Source: Spirochaetia bacterium (GTDB lineage: Bacteria > Spirochaetota > Spirochaetia > Treponematales > Breznakiellaceae). From it: a DNA stretch of 29,578 nucleotides. Positions 22,777-29,578 of this stretch are shown here, piece by piece. Location: positions 1-29,578 of the forward strand of contig BNVB01000029.1 of assembly GCA_025997795.1 (NCBI GenBank), given 5' to 3'. Position 1 is the stretch's first letter. The number at the start of each line of letters is the position of its first letter. The position numbers and the translations under genes were made by a program. The notes under the pieces were generated by a model, which saw only the letters and a program-made list of their open reading frames with translations, was not told the origin of the DNA and made no database searches.

Positions 22777-23253
22777 ATGGAACGTTATATACAGCCTTTT
22801 ATCGACGTAAGCAAGAGTACCTTTAAGGATTTTGTGGGAGCCGAACTTACCGCGGGGCGGCCCTATTTTCTGGAAAAGGAAAAACCCAACGACTGGGATA
22901 TTTCCGGTATTATAGGACTAAGCGGAGAAGCCCGGGGGGCGGTGGTTATTGGCATGAAATCCGCCCTGGCGATACGCCTTACCGATATGCTCACCAACAG
23001 CAAACATACTTCCATAGATGATGAAGTCGTGGATGCCATTGGAGAAATTGTCAACATTATTGCGGGCAATGCCAAAAAAGGGCTGGAAGAAGCCTTCCGG
23101 CTTATTATCAGCCTTCCCACAATTGTAGAAGGCCCGAAGCATCAGATTAAGTGGCCCCATGAGCAGGCCAGGATCATCTGTATACCTTTTACTATTTTTG
23201 AAGGAGATTCTTTTACTCTTTCGGTAGCTATTGAATCGGTAAAAGGGGCTTAG
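22777..23253 (+). CDS. cheX: CheX-type CheY-P phosphatase
   Basis: A 158-residue protein of the CheC/CheX/FliY phosphatase family. The active-site signature is ExxN in DAIGEIVNIIAGNAK (E90 and N93). A single such helix motif, with no second one, and the fold ISGIIGLSGEARGAVVIGMK indicate CheX rather than the two-site CheC. CheX dephosphorylates CheY-P and is the known phosphatase of spirochaetes such as Borrelia and Treponema. AAAGGAG lies about seven bases before the ATG. It sits between cheY and the kinase gene, with a 5-base gap to the latter. Confidence 0.9.
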   Translation: MERYIQPFIDVSKSTFKDFVGAELTAGRPYFLEKEKPNDWDISGIIGLSGEARGAVVIGMKSALAIRLTDMLTNSKHTSIDDEVVDAIGEIVNIIAGNAKKGLEEAFRLIISLPTIVEGPKHQIKWPHEQARIICIPFTIFEGDSFTLSVAIESVKGA

Positions 23254-23258
23254 CAGGT

Positions 23259-25283
23259 ATGGCGGCGGAAAAAACGGCACAGGAAACAGCAAGAAAAGGC
23301 AGCCGGCTCCTCCGCCTACTTACCAGCGGAAAGTTCGATAATCCACAAGACGATTCTGTAATGGAAGAAACGATCCGCTATGTGGTATATAACCTGGCCC
23401 TTTTTCTTGGTGCCAGTTTTCTTCTTCTTTTTGGAGCCTTTGTTTTTGTTTCCGGCAGAACCGCACAGGGGCTTATGGACCTGGGCCTGGGTTTGCTCTG
23501 CTTAACCATTATGATACTTCTGCGGACCAAGGTGCCTTTTATGCTCTGCGGCCTTGTGGCCCTGGCGCCCTTTGGCGCCCTGTGCGCATACCTTTTACAG
23601 GCCGGCGGTGAGCGGGGTTTTGGCGCCCTCTGGATCTACACGTACCCCCTGTTTACGATCTTTATTCTGGGAATTCACGTGGGAAGTATCCTGTCCGGGC
23701 TGCTCCTGGCGGCCATTGTAATCTGTACCACTATTCCGGGGGTTTCCAATTTTACCTTTACCGGCGCCATAGCCGGACGTTTTATCGGTGTATATTTCCT
23801 TGTTACCGCAATAACCATCGTGTATGAGCAAATACGGCTGGTAAAGGACCGCTGGACCAAAGAGCTGCAGCTTGCCCTAAAAAAAGAACGGGACGAAATT
23901 ACCGCCATGAAGGACAACCTTACGGTGGGCCTTTTTCTTATGGACAAAAACCACATTATCCAGGGGGCCTATTCAAAAGCGCTGGAAACGATACTTGGGA
24001 CCGATGAAATTGAAGGAAAAAAATTCACCGATATGCTTGCGGTATCAATAAAAGCCAAGGAGCGGGATACCCTGGAAGATTATTTTGACATGGTAGTAAA
24101 CCGTTCGTTTGAGAAAAAGATGCTGGAAGAAATTAATCCTATTTCCGAATTTTCCTATGTGGTGGAACATTCGGGAGAAATGAAAACCCTGCGAAGCCGT
24201 TTTGCCACCGTAGACCGGGGGCATGGTGAATATTTTATACTGGGGGACCTGGCAGATATTACCGCCGCCAAGATACTGGAACAACAGCTGGCAGAGGAAG
24301 AAGCCAAGCGGGAAGAAGAAATGCGGGCCCTGTTCCAGGTTATTCAGGTTGAACCCAGGGTCTTTGCCGATTTTATTGAAGATGCGGAATACGAGTTTAA
24401 CCGCATCAACAATACCTTAAAGGATAAAAGACTTTCTACCAACGAGGTAATGGTAAACATTTACCAGTCTGTTCACGCCATCAAGTCCAATGCCCTTATT
24501 CTGGGCCTGGACAATTTTAGCGGCAAACTCCATCTTCTGGAAACCAAGATAAAAACCCTGCGGGATCAGGAAGACATATCATTTGAAGAGATACTCCATG
24601 TTACCGTGGAACTTGAAAAGATCATGCAGGAAAAAGATAAATTCCAGGAAACCATAAACAAGATTGAATCCTTCAATGCCGCCGCCGGGGCAGGAAACCG
24701 CCGCCAGGATCGTTATGTGCTTATAGAAACACTAACCAAGGCCTGCGAAAAAGCCGCCGCCGCCCTTAACAAAAAAGTAAAATTTACCCTGGAAGATCTG
24801 GACGGAAGTGTACTGGAACATGGTCCCCGGCGGATAATAAAAGAAGTCCTAACCCAGCTGGTACGCAATTCCGTATACCACGGCATTGAAGAACCGGAAG
24901 AACGGCAGGCCCTTGGAAAAAACAGCGAAGGAACTATCCGGCTTTCCATTAAACACTACGACAACAAAATTCACCTGCGCCTTACCGATGATGGCAAGGG
25001 GCTTAACTTTGACAAAATCCGGGAAAAGGCCCTAAGCCTTAATATCCTGGCAGAAGAACATGCTGATGACAGGAATCAGCTGCTCCAGGCAATTTTTGCC
25101 CCCGGATTCAGCACCGCCGAATCGGCGGATATGCACGCCGGCCGGGGCATAGGGCTTAACCTGGTTAAGGAACGAATCAAAGATCTTCACGGCTCTATAC
25201 AGCTCCAGACCAAACCGGGTAAAGGAACGGTCTTTAATATTTTTATTCCCATGGAAGCAGCGGCGCTGAACAAGGCATCCTAA
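23259..25283 (+). CDS. Membrane-bound CheA-like hybrid kinase (PAS, HPt, HATPase)
   Basis: A 674-residue protein. Six or so membrane helices occupy about 42-190, then a linker helix and a PAS-like domain (about 215-340). A histidine phosphotransfer domain follows with QSVHAIKSNAL, H406 as the phosphorylation site, and then a CheA-type catalytic domain: N-box LVRNSVYHGIEEP with N537, DDGKG near 577, and GRGIGLNLVKERI. The dimerization His domain of ordinary kinases is absent; the phosphate goes to the HPt histidine as in CheA, but the P5/CheW-binding part is missing. It is therefore a direct membrane sensor with a CheA-like core, not a chemoreceptor-coupled CheA. It directly follows cheX in the operon, so CheY is the likely target. 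Confidence 0.85.
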   Translation: MAAEKTAQETARKGSRLLRLLTSGKFDNPQDDSVMEETIRYVVYNLALFLGASFLLLFGAFVFVSGRTAQGLMDLGLGLLCLTIMILLRTKVPFMLCGLVALAPFGALCAYLLQAGGERGFGALWIYTYPLFTIFILGIHVGSILSGLLLAAIVICTTIPGVSNFTFTGAIAGRFIGVYFLVTAITIVYEQIRLVKDRWTKELQLALKKERDEITAMKDNLTVGLFLMDKNHIIQGAYSKALETILGTDEIEGKKFTDMLAVSIKAKERDTLEDYFDMVVNRSFEKKMLEEINPISEFSYVVEHSGEMKTLRSRFATVDRGHGEYFILGDLADITAAKILEQQLAEEEAKREEEMRALFQVIQVEPRVFADFIEDAEYEFNRINNTLKDKRLSTNEVMVNIYQSVHAIKSNALILGLDNFSGKLHLLETKIKTLRDQEDISFEEILHVTVELEKIMQEKDKFQETINKIESFNAAAGAGNRRQDRYVLIETLTKACEKAAAALNKKVKFTLEDLDGSVLEHGPRRIIKEVLTQLVRNSVYHGIEEPEERQALGKNSEGTIRLSIKHYDNKIHLRLTDDGKGLNFDKIREKALSLNILAEEHADDRNQLLQAIFAPGFSTAESADMHAGRGIGLNLVKERIKDLHGSIQLQTKPGKGTVFNIFIPMEAAALNKAS

Positions 25284-25313
25284 GCCGCCAAAATTGTCAT
25301 TCGCCGGGGAGCC

Positions 25314-26537
25314 TCATTCTCTTGCGGCGATCCAGCCTTCACCGGTGGATGCGTCCAGTTCCAGGTCCTCTCCGGCGCTTTGTTCCCTGGTTTTATTTTG
25401 CCCTTCACCCCGGAAAATAAATACTGCCGCTCCGGAAGCGGCAGTATTTGCTTCGCCCCGGGGTACATCGGTCCCATAAATTTTACCGCCGGATTTTGCA
25501 AAACTTCCGGCGCTAAAAACACCGCCGCCCCTGGAGGCGGCCTGGTTGGCGGCAATAAAACCTCCCTGGACCTGGATACTGCTTGTATCGTCGGAAGCGA
25601 TCCCTCCGCCGTGTTCCGCCGCCCGGTTTTCCCGGATTTCCCCGTTTGTAAAAAGAAAACTTCCCTGGTTCAAAAGGGCAATGCCGCCGCCTGAACCGGA
25701 ACAGTTATTGCCCCGGATAATTCCCCCGTCCATGGCAAACTCCGCCTGGTTAACCATGATGCCGCCGCCGGCCAAATCCGCGGCATTGTCAGTTACGATA
25801 CCGCCGGAAAGGGTAAAGGTACTCCCCTGGAAAACCGCCGCGCCGCCGCCGCCTGTGGCCTGGTTGCCGCTTATTTCTCCGTCCCGGAAAAGGATTACTC
25901 CCTTGCTGCCAACCACCGCCACACCGCCGCCATGAGCGGCAGACCTGTTACCCAGGATTCTGCCCCCTTCTATAAAAAGCGATCCCCCCGGAGCAACAAG
26001 GACACCGCCGCCAATGTTTTCTGCACGGTTATCGCGGATCACCGTACCGGGCCCCAGCGTTACCGAGGAACCGGGTCCAATGCCTATGCCTCCCCCTTCA
26101 CCGGAAGCCTCGCCGCCGGAAATTTCGATATTTTCAAAACGAACCGGCACCGTTCCCCGGACCAGTACCACCCGGCGCTTACTGCCTGCGGCAGATAATA
26201 CCGCCGGTTCGCCGCCGGAATTTTTTCCGCAAATCAAAACAGGTTTGTCGCCTGTGCCCTGGAGAAGGAAGATACGTTCTTTATTGGTAGATAACTCGCT
26301 TGTTTCGTTAAGGGTACCGATAACGGTGATTGTTTTTACCGGACCGCCTGCCGCCATGGTCATGGCCTTAAAAAGGGACCGGAACGGTGTTTCTTCGGAA
26401 AGGCCGTCGCTGCGGTCGCTGCCTGCGGCGCTGACATAATAAGAAGCCGCGCCGGGATCGGCGCCTGAATTGGCGCCGGGACTGCCGGCACAGGCACACA
26501 AAACCAGCGCTGCAAGAAAGATGGAGAGCTTTTTCAT
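25314..26537 (-). CDS. Beta-helix repeat lipoprotein (POMP-like repeats)
   Basis: The start is ATG 26537 (MKKLSIFLAALVLCACAG), with lipobox LCAC; a GTG six codons earlier is possible, and neither has a good ribosome-binding site. The 407-residue product has after a short Gly/Asp linker about eight turns of a right-handed parallel beta-helix: recurring GGG(I/V) with NxAxxxGGG, for example ENIGGGVLV, AAHGGGVAV, ATGGGGAAV, LAGGGIMV, SGSGGGIAL, AEHGGGIAS, ASRGGGVFS. The pattern resembles Chlamydia polymorphic outer membrane protein repeats and pectate-lyase-like folds. It is probably surface exposed. The segment SYYVSAAGSDRSDGLSEETPFRSL is typical of the N-terminal end of such helices. No enzyme residues can be claimed. 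Confidence 0.75.
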   Translation of the reverse strand: MKKLSIFLAALVLCACAGSPGANSGADPGAASYYVSAAGSDRSDGLSEETPFRSLFKAMTMAAGGPVKTITVIGTLNETSELSTNKERIFLLQGTGDKPVLICGKNSGGEPAVLSAAGSKRRVVLVRGTVPVRFENIEISGGEASGEGGGIGIGPGSSVTLGPGTVIRDNRAENIGGGVLVAPGGSLFIEGGRILGNRSAAHGGGVAVVGSKGVILFRDGEISGNQATGGGGAAVFQGSTFTLSGGIVTDNAADLAGGGIMVNQAEFAMDGGIIRGNNCSGSGGGIALLNQGSFLFTNGEIRENRAAEHGGGIASDDTSSIQVQGGFIAANQAASRGGGVFSAGSFAKSGGKIYGTDVPRGEANTAASGAAVFIFRGEGQNKTREQSAGEDLELDASTGEGWIAARE

Positions 26538-26551
26538 ACGGGGAGAGTTTA

Positions 26552-27193
26552 TCACGAAACCGGGTTAGAAACAATATTACAAACAGTTTTCCGGCGATTC
26601 TCCAGGACCTCCAGGGCCAGATCGTAATCCAGATTTTCTACCATAACGGTTATACTTTCCACGAGGGTATCGATTTCGTTATTATAGGTGCTGGCCTCCA
26701 GTTCTTTTGCCAGCGCTTCGGCTTTGGCGCTGTTCCCCAGCGAACAGGCATCGTATAGTTCTGCCAGCTTCTGTTCCATAAAAACGGCAGATACCTCTTT
26801 TTTTGGGCCGGCCTCTTTCCTAAAAAGGACCGTAGATCTAAGGGCCGTGGTTAGGACTTCCATCTCCTCCAGGATCGCCGCCGAATGTCTTTGGCAAAAG
26901 GCATAATTCCCCTCCCGGGAAGCGTCTTCCAGTTCCAGGGCCTTTTGGGCCAGTTCCCAGGCACCGATTCCCGCAAGGCCGCCCTTAACGGCATGAACAA
27001 AGGTTGTATAGTCCTTCCAGTTTTCTTCCCCCAGAAACCCGGCAATGGCGGCGGCCTTTTTTTCCAGTTCGCCGCAAAAGAGACGAAGTGTCCCGGCATA
27101 GACTTCTCTGCTGCAGCCCACATGGGAAAGACCTTCCCAAAAATCAAGACCTTCGATGTTGCCAAGCTGGGGGAAAAGCCGCAGTAAATCCAT
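26552..27193 (-). CDS. Stand-alone HPt-domain protein
   Basis: A 213-residue protein. The N-terminal half (about 15-115) is a histidine phosphotransfer domain: YTTFVHAVKGGLAGIGA with H67, and the helical framework around (EVYAGTLRLFCGELEKK, WELAQKALELEDASREG). The C-terminal part (about 130-213) is helical, with ELYDACSLGNSAKAEALAKELE and LEVLENRRK, of unknown role. No kinase domain. It probably relays phosphate in a pathway with the nearby kinase or a hybrid kinase elsewhere. A -10 at 27199-27204 stands five bases before the ATG. It ends just before the beta-helix lipoprotein gene on the same strand. Confidence 0.8.
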   Translation of the reverse strand: MDLLRLFPQLGNIEGLDFWEGLSHVGCSREVYAGTLRLFCGELEKKAAAIAGFLGEENWKDYTTFVHAVKGGLAGIGAWELAQKALELEDASREGNYAFCQRHSAAILEEMEVLTTALRSTVLFRKEAGPKKEVSAVFMEQKLAELYDACSLGNSAKAEALAKELEASTYNNEIDTLVESITVMVENLDYDLALEVLENRRKTVCNIVSNPVS

Positions 27194-27198
27194 AGATA

Positions 27199-27227
27199 AT
27201 GATACAATAACTGCGTTAAAACGTCCA
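27199..27227 (-). promoter_or_regulatory. Promoter of the HPt gene, leaderless spacing
   Basis: On the minus strand TGGACG, 17 bases, TATCAT, ending five bases before ATG 27193. Confidence 0.45.
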
Positions 27228-27244
27228 CCAAAGGGGTATATATA
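27216..27244 (+). promoter_or_regulatory. Candidate promoter of the HtrA gene
   Basis: TTAAAA at 27216-27221, 17-base spacer, TATATA at 27239-27244; it overlaps the HPt promoter on the other strand, so the two may compete. A second -10-like TACACT lies at 27260-27265. Confidence 0.35.
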
Positions 27245-27283
27245 CGGCCCATTTTGCGTTACACTAAAAAGAGGAGGCGATTG

Positions 27284-28495
27284 ATGAAACTATACAGCCG
27301 CGGCCAGGTGCTGTTTTTCTCCGTTTTTTCTGTTCTTGTGGTCTCCTTGGTGATATTCACCATCCTGGGAGCGGGGCGCTTTATCGGGGCGGAAAAACTC
27401 CCCTTTGCGAATACCCAAAACGGAACAGCGGAAAAAACTATTTCCTCCGGCGCCCATGTTTATACTGCGGCGGACCTTGCCCCCTATACGGCGGACGAGC
27501 GGGAGAACATCAACGTTTACGAACAGTACAACGAAGCGGTGGTAAACGTTACCACCGAAATCGTTGGGATTAACTGGTTTTTGGAACCGGTTCCCCAAAA
27601 CGGCGGTTCCGGCTCGGGTTCAATCATCGACACCCAGGGTTATGTGCTTACCAACTACCATGTAATTGAAAAAGCTTACAAGGTCTACATCAACCTTTTT
27701 GACGGCTCCCAGATCGAAGGCAGTGTTGTCGGGGCGGACCCGGAAAATGACCTGGCGGTGGTAAAATTTAACCCCCCCCGGGGGGTGAACCTTAAAACAA
27801 TTCCTTATGGCGATTCGGCATCCCTCAAAGTGGGCCAAAAGGTCCTGGCCATCGGTAACCCCTTTGCTCTGGAACGGACCCTGACCGTGGGGATTGTCTC
27901 CGGCCTGGGACGGCCAATCCAGATTTCCCGGCAAAACATTGTCAGGGACATGATACAAACCGATGCTTCCATTAACCCCGGCAATTCCGGCGGCCCCCTT
28001 TTGGACGGCCAGGGCAGGATGATCGGAATTAACACGATGATCTATTCACCCTCCGGCGGCTCGGTGGGCATCGGTTTTGCCGTCCCGGTAAATACCGCCA
28101 AACGGGTGGTAGCGGAACTTATTGAACACGGCAAAGTCCGCCGGGGCTGGATAGACGCTTCGGTGGTGCAGATTTTCCCCGCCCTGGTGCAATACGCAAA
28201 ACTCCCCACTTCCGAAGGGCTTCTTATCTCCCGGACCAGACGCAATGGCTTTGCAGAAAAGGCCGGGGTACGCCAGGGTTCCGAACCGGTTCGTTACGGT
28301 TCCAGCGTTATTTACCTGGGCGGCGATATTCTGGTAATGGCCGACGGCATGAAAGTCACCACCCTGGCGGATCTTTATTCGGCCCTGGAAGACAACAAAC
28401 CCGGTGAGCAGATTGAAATAGAGGTGATCCGTACCGGAAAACCGGTTAAGCTGCGCCTGACTTTGGCAGACCGGGAAGAAGTGCTAAACCAGTAA
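27284..28495 (+). CDS. htrA: HtrA/Deg-type serine protease
   Basis: A 403-residue envelope protease. The start is ATG 27284 with GAGGAGG just before it (AGGAGG, six bases). An N-terminal anchor (about 8-30) is followed by a trypsin-like domain with the catalytic triad H126 (TNYHVIEK), D156 (DPENDLAVV) and S235 (NPGNSGGPL). A C-terminal PDZ domain (about 300-390; RQGSEPVR, LGGDILVMADGMKV, ALEDNKPGEQIEIEVIR) regulates it. The single PDZ and the anchor resemble DegS-like or Gram-positive HtrA proteins more than two-PDZ DegP. It degrades or senses misfolded envelope proteins. Two bases separate its stop from the convergent serine acetyltransferase stop. Confidence 0.9.
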   Translation: MKLYSRGQVLFFSVFSVLVVSLVIFTILGAGRFIGAEKLPFANTQNGTAEKTISSGAHVYTAADLAPYTADERENINVYEQYNEAVVNVTTEIVGINWFLEPVPQNGGSGSGSIIDTQGYVLTNYHVIEKAYKVYINLFDGSQIEGSVVGADPENDLAVVKFNPPRGVNLKTIPYGDSASLKVGQKVLAIGNPFALERTLTVGIVSGLGRPIQISRQNIVRDMIQTDASINPGNSGGPLLDGQGRMIGINTMIYSPSGGSVGIGFAVPVNTAKRVVAELIEHGKVRRGWIDASVVQIFPALVQYAKLPTSEGLLISRTRRNGFAEKAGVRQGSEPVRYGSSVIYLGGDILVMADGMKVTTLADLYSALEDNKPGEQIEIEVIRTGKPVKLRLTLADREEVLNQ

Positions 28496-28497
28496 GC

Positions 28498-29412
28498 TTA
28501 CCTTACGCTTTCCGCGTATATGGTTGAATGGGCAGGAACCGGGCTGGTGATCCACACATTACCGCCGATAACCGAACCGCGGCCAATAATCGTTTCTCCC
28601 CCCAGGATGGTGGCGCCGGAATAGATCGTTACATCGTCTTCTATGGTGGGGTGCCGTTTTTTACCGGCCAGTTCTTTTTTTACCGAAAGTGCCCCCAGAG
28701 TAACGCCCTGGTACAATTTAACATTTTTCCCAATGATTGTAGTTTCGCCAATTACCACGCCCGTGCCGTGATCGATAAAAAAGGATTCGCCAATTTCCGC
28801 ACCGGGGTGTATATCAATGCCGGTCTTGCTGTGAATAATCTCGCTCATCATCCGGGGAATAAGCGGCACTTTGCGGATCCAGAAAAAGCGGGCCAGCCGG
28901 TGAACCATAATTGCCTCCAGCCCCGGATACGAAAGAATTATTTCTTCCATACTTTTTGCCGCCGGGTCTCCCTGAAACGCTGCCCGGATATCCAAATCCA
29001 AAAGCCGGCGGATCTCCGGAAGTTCCCCAAAAAAGGCGTTCACCAGGAGTTCCGCTCCAGGGCGGCAGCCCTGAAAGGAATCCCGGCTATCCTCTAAAGA
29101 GGAAGCCCGGATATCCTGGATATCCTTTGATTCTTCCTGATTAAGGCGCAGTCCGAAGGTTACGCTTTTTTCCACTTCCTGTTCCAGATTCCGGGCAGCC
29201 CGGTTTACCCGTTCGGCGGTGATCAGCGCCAGCTTATCATGATCCAGGGTTTCCATTTCGCCAAAACCGGGCAGCAAGAGTTCGGTAAGTTCCTGCAAAA
29301 TTCCTTCTATACTTTTTCGTGAAGGAAGATTTGCTTCTCCCGCAGGATTTACCATGCCGTTTTTACGGTAAGATTCCAAAAGGGCATCGATACTTTTATC
29401 CAATTTAGGCAT
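28498..29412 (-). CDS. cysE: Serine O-acetyltransferase
   Basis: A 304-residue enzyme for the first step of cysteine synthesis (serine plus acetyl-CoA to O-acetylserine). The start is ATG 29412: GGAG lies six bases before it and the upstream partial gene overlaps it by 8 bases. The C-terminal half is a left-handed beta-helix of hexapeptide repeats: TGIDIHPGAEIGESFFIDHG, TGVVIGETTIIGKNV, LYQGVTLG, TIEDDVTIYSGATILGG. IDHGTG carries the catalytic histidine. The N-terminal extension (about 1-110) is long, as in EpsC/plant-type serine acetyltransferases; SDSFQGCRPGAEL-like region follows. No cysK gene is adjacent in this window. The stop lies within a palindrome shared with the htrA stop. Confidence 0.9.
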   Translation of the reverse strand: MPKLDKSIDALLESYRKNGMVNPAGEANLPSRKSIEGILQELTELLLPGFGEMETLDHDKLALITAERVNRAARNLEQEVEKSVTFGLRLNQEESKDIQDIRASSLEDSRDSFQGCRPGAELLVNAFFGELPEIRRLLDLDIRAAFQGDPAAKSMEEIILSYPGLEAIMVHRLARFFWIRKVPLIPRMMSEIIHSKTGIDIHPGAEIGESFFIDHGTGVVIGETTIIGKNVKLYQGVTLGALSVKKELAGKKRHPTIEDDVTIYSGATILGGETIIGRGSVIGGNVWITSPVPAHSTIYAESVR

Positions 29413-29578
29413 GCTGTTCTCCATAGTAGGTGTCCATTACAATACCGCAGCTGGAACGGCGGCGGCCGGAAAGAACACCCGAAATTCCCGCGCTAAAAAA
29501 GGCGGCCAGTTCGGGACCGCTTTGTTTAACCGCCGCTTCTCCCAAAGCAAGAAGCTCCCGTTTACGGGCAAAATCAAA
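29405..29578 (-). CDS. C-terminal end of an unidentified gene
   Basis: An uninterrupted frame from the window edge to a TAA at 29405-29407 encodes the last 57 residues of a protein ending SSCGIVMDTYYGEQHA. It overlaps the cysE start by 8 bases (ATGCCTAA), implying translational coupling. No family is recognised from the tail; the RRRSSCGIVMD segment is the most distinctive part. The rest lies beyond the window. Confidence 0.6.
   Translation of the reverse strand, partial: FDFARKRELLALGEAAVKQSGPELAAFFSAGISGVLSGRRRSSCGIVMDTYYGEQHA

Noticed and set aside
25280..26439. Proline-rich plus-strand ORFs opposite the beta-helix gene
   Set aside because: Glycine codon runs on one strand read as proline/alanine on the other; they lack starts with binding sites and family features.

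Overview
The window looks like chromosomal DNA of a spirochaete, most likely a Treponema-type (termite-gut or host-associated treponeme) bacterium. The signs are a very long SpiroCoCo-type coiled-coil protein, a CarD-ispD-ispF-nth cluster, a CheY/CheX pair with a membrane-bound CheA-like kinase, several lipoproteins with short relaxed lipoboxes, and coding G+C that is moderately high across most of the window. The assignment is inference from gene content; no rRNA or tRNA gene is visible.

Region 1 (1-7.6 kb) is accessory. It opens with a repeat-like non-coding stretch, then an AT-rich zinc metallopeptidase gene coupled to a WYL-type regulator that has lost its middle. Next come a small HNH (WHH-type) nuclease and a double zinc-ribbon protein. 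A minus-strand operon of seven genes follows (about 6497 down to 2169): a TPR protein, two paralogous small proteins, a small membrane protein, a DUF1232 membrane protein, a classic AAA+ ATPase with a substrate-threading pore loop, and a three-helix membrane protein. Four consecutive products of this operon end in a related hydrophobic tail motif. A run of 15 G sits just upstream of the operon, beside a -10-like hexamer, so expression could be phase variable. This operon is the best candidate for an undescribed system. A DUF2281/PIN toxin-antitoxin pair closes the island.

Region 2 (7.7-17.3 kb) is mostly chromosomal housekeeping: a lipoprotein, a spirochaete-type hypothetical protein, an orphan peptide-binding protein, a COG4091 dehydrogenase-like protein with a C-terminal SAF-like part, an orphan GutM plus the membrane half of a sorbitol PTS protein, then carD-ispD-ispF-nth in tight coupling and another lipoprotein.

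Region 3 (17.3-29.6 kb) holds a small membrane protein, the SpiroCoCo protein and a HAD hydrolase (minus strand), a secreted protein with an NlpC/P60-like cysteine motif, the cheY-cheX-kinase operon, a beta-helix lipoprotein, a stand-alone HPt protein, an HtrA-type protease, a serine O-acetyltransferase and the C-terminal end of an unidentified gene. The CheY, CheX, kinase and HPt genes probably form one signalling neighbourhood. Several genes have a -10 hexamer only 5-7 bases before their start codon, which suggests leaderless transcripts.
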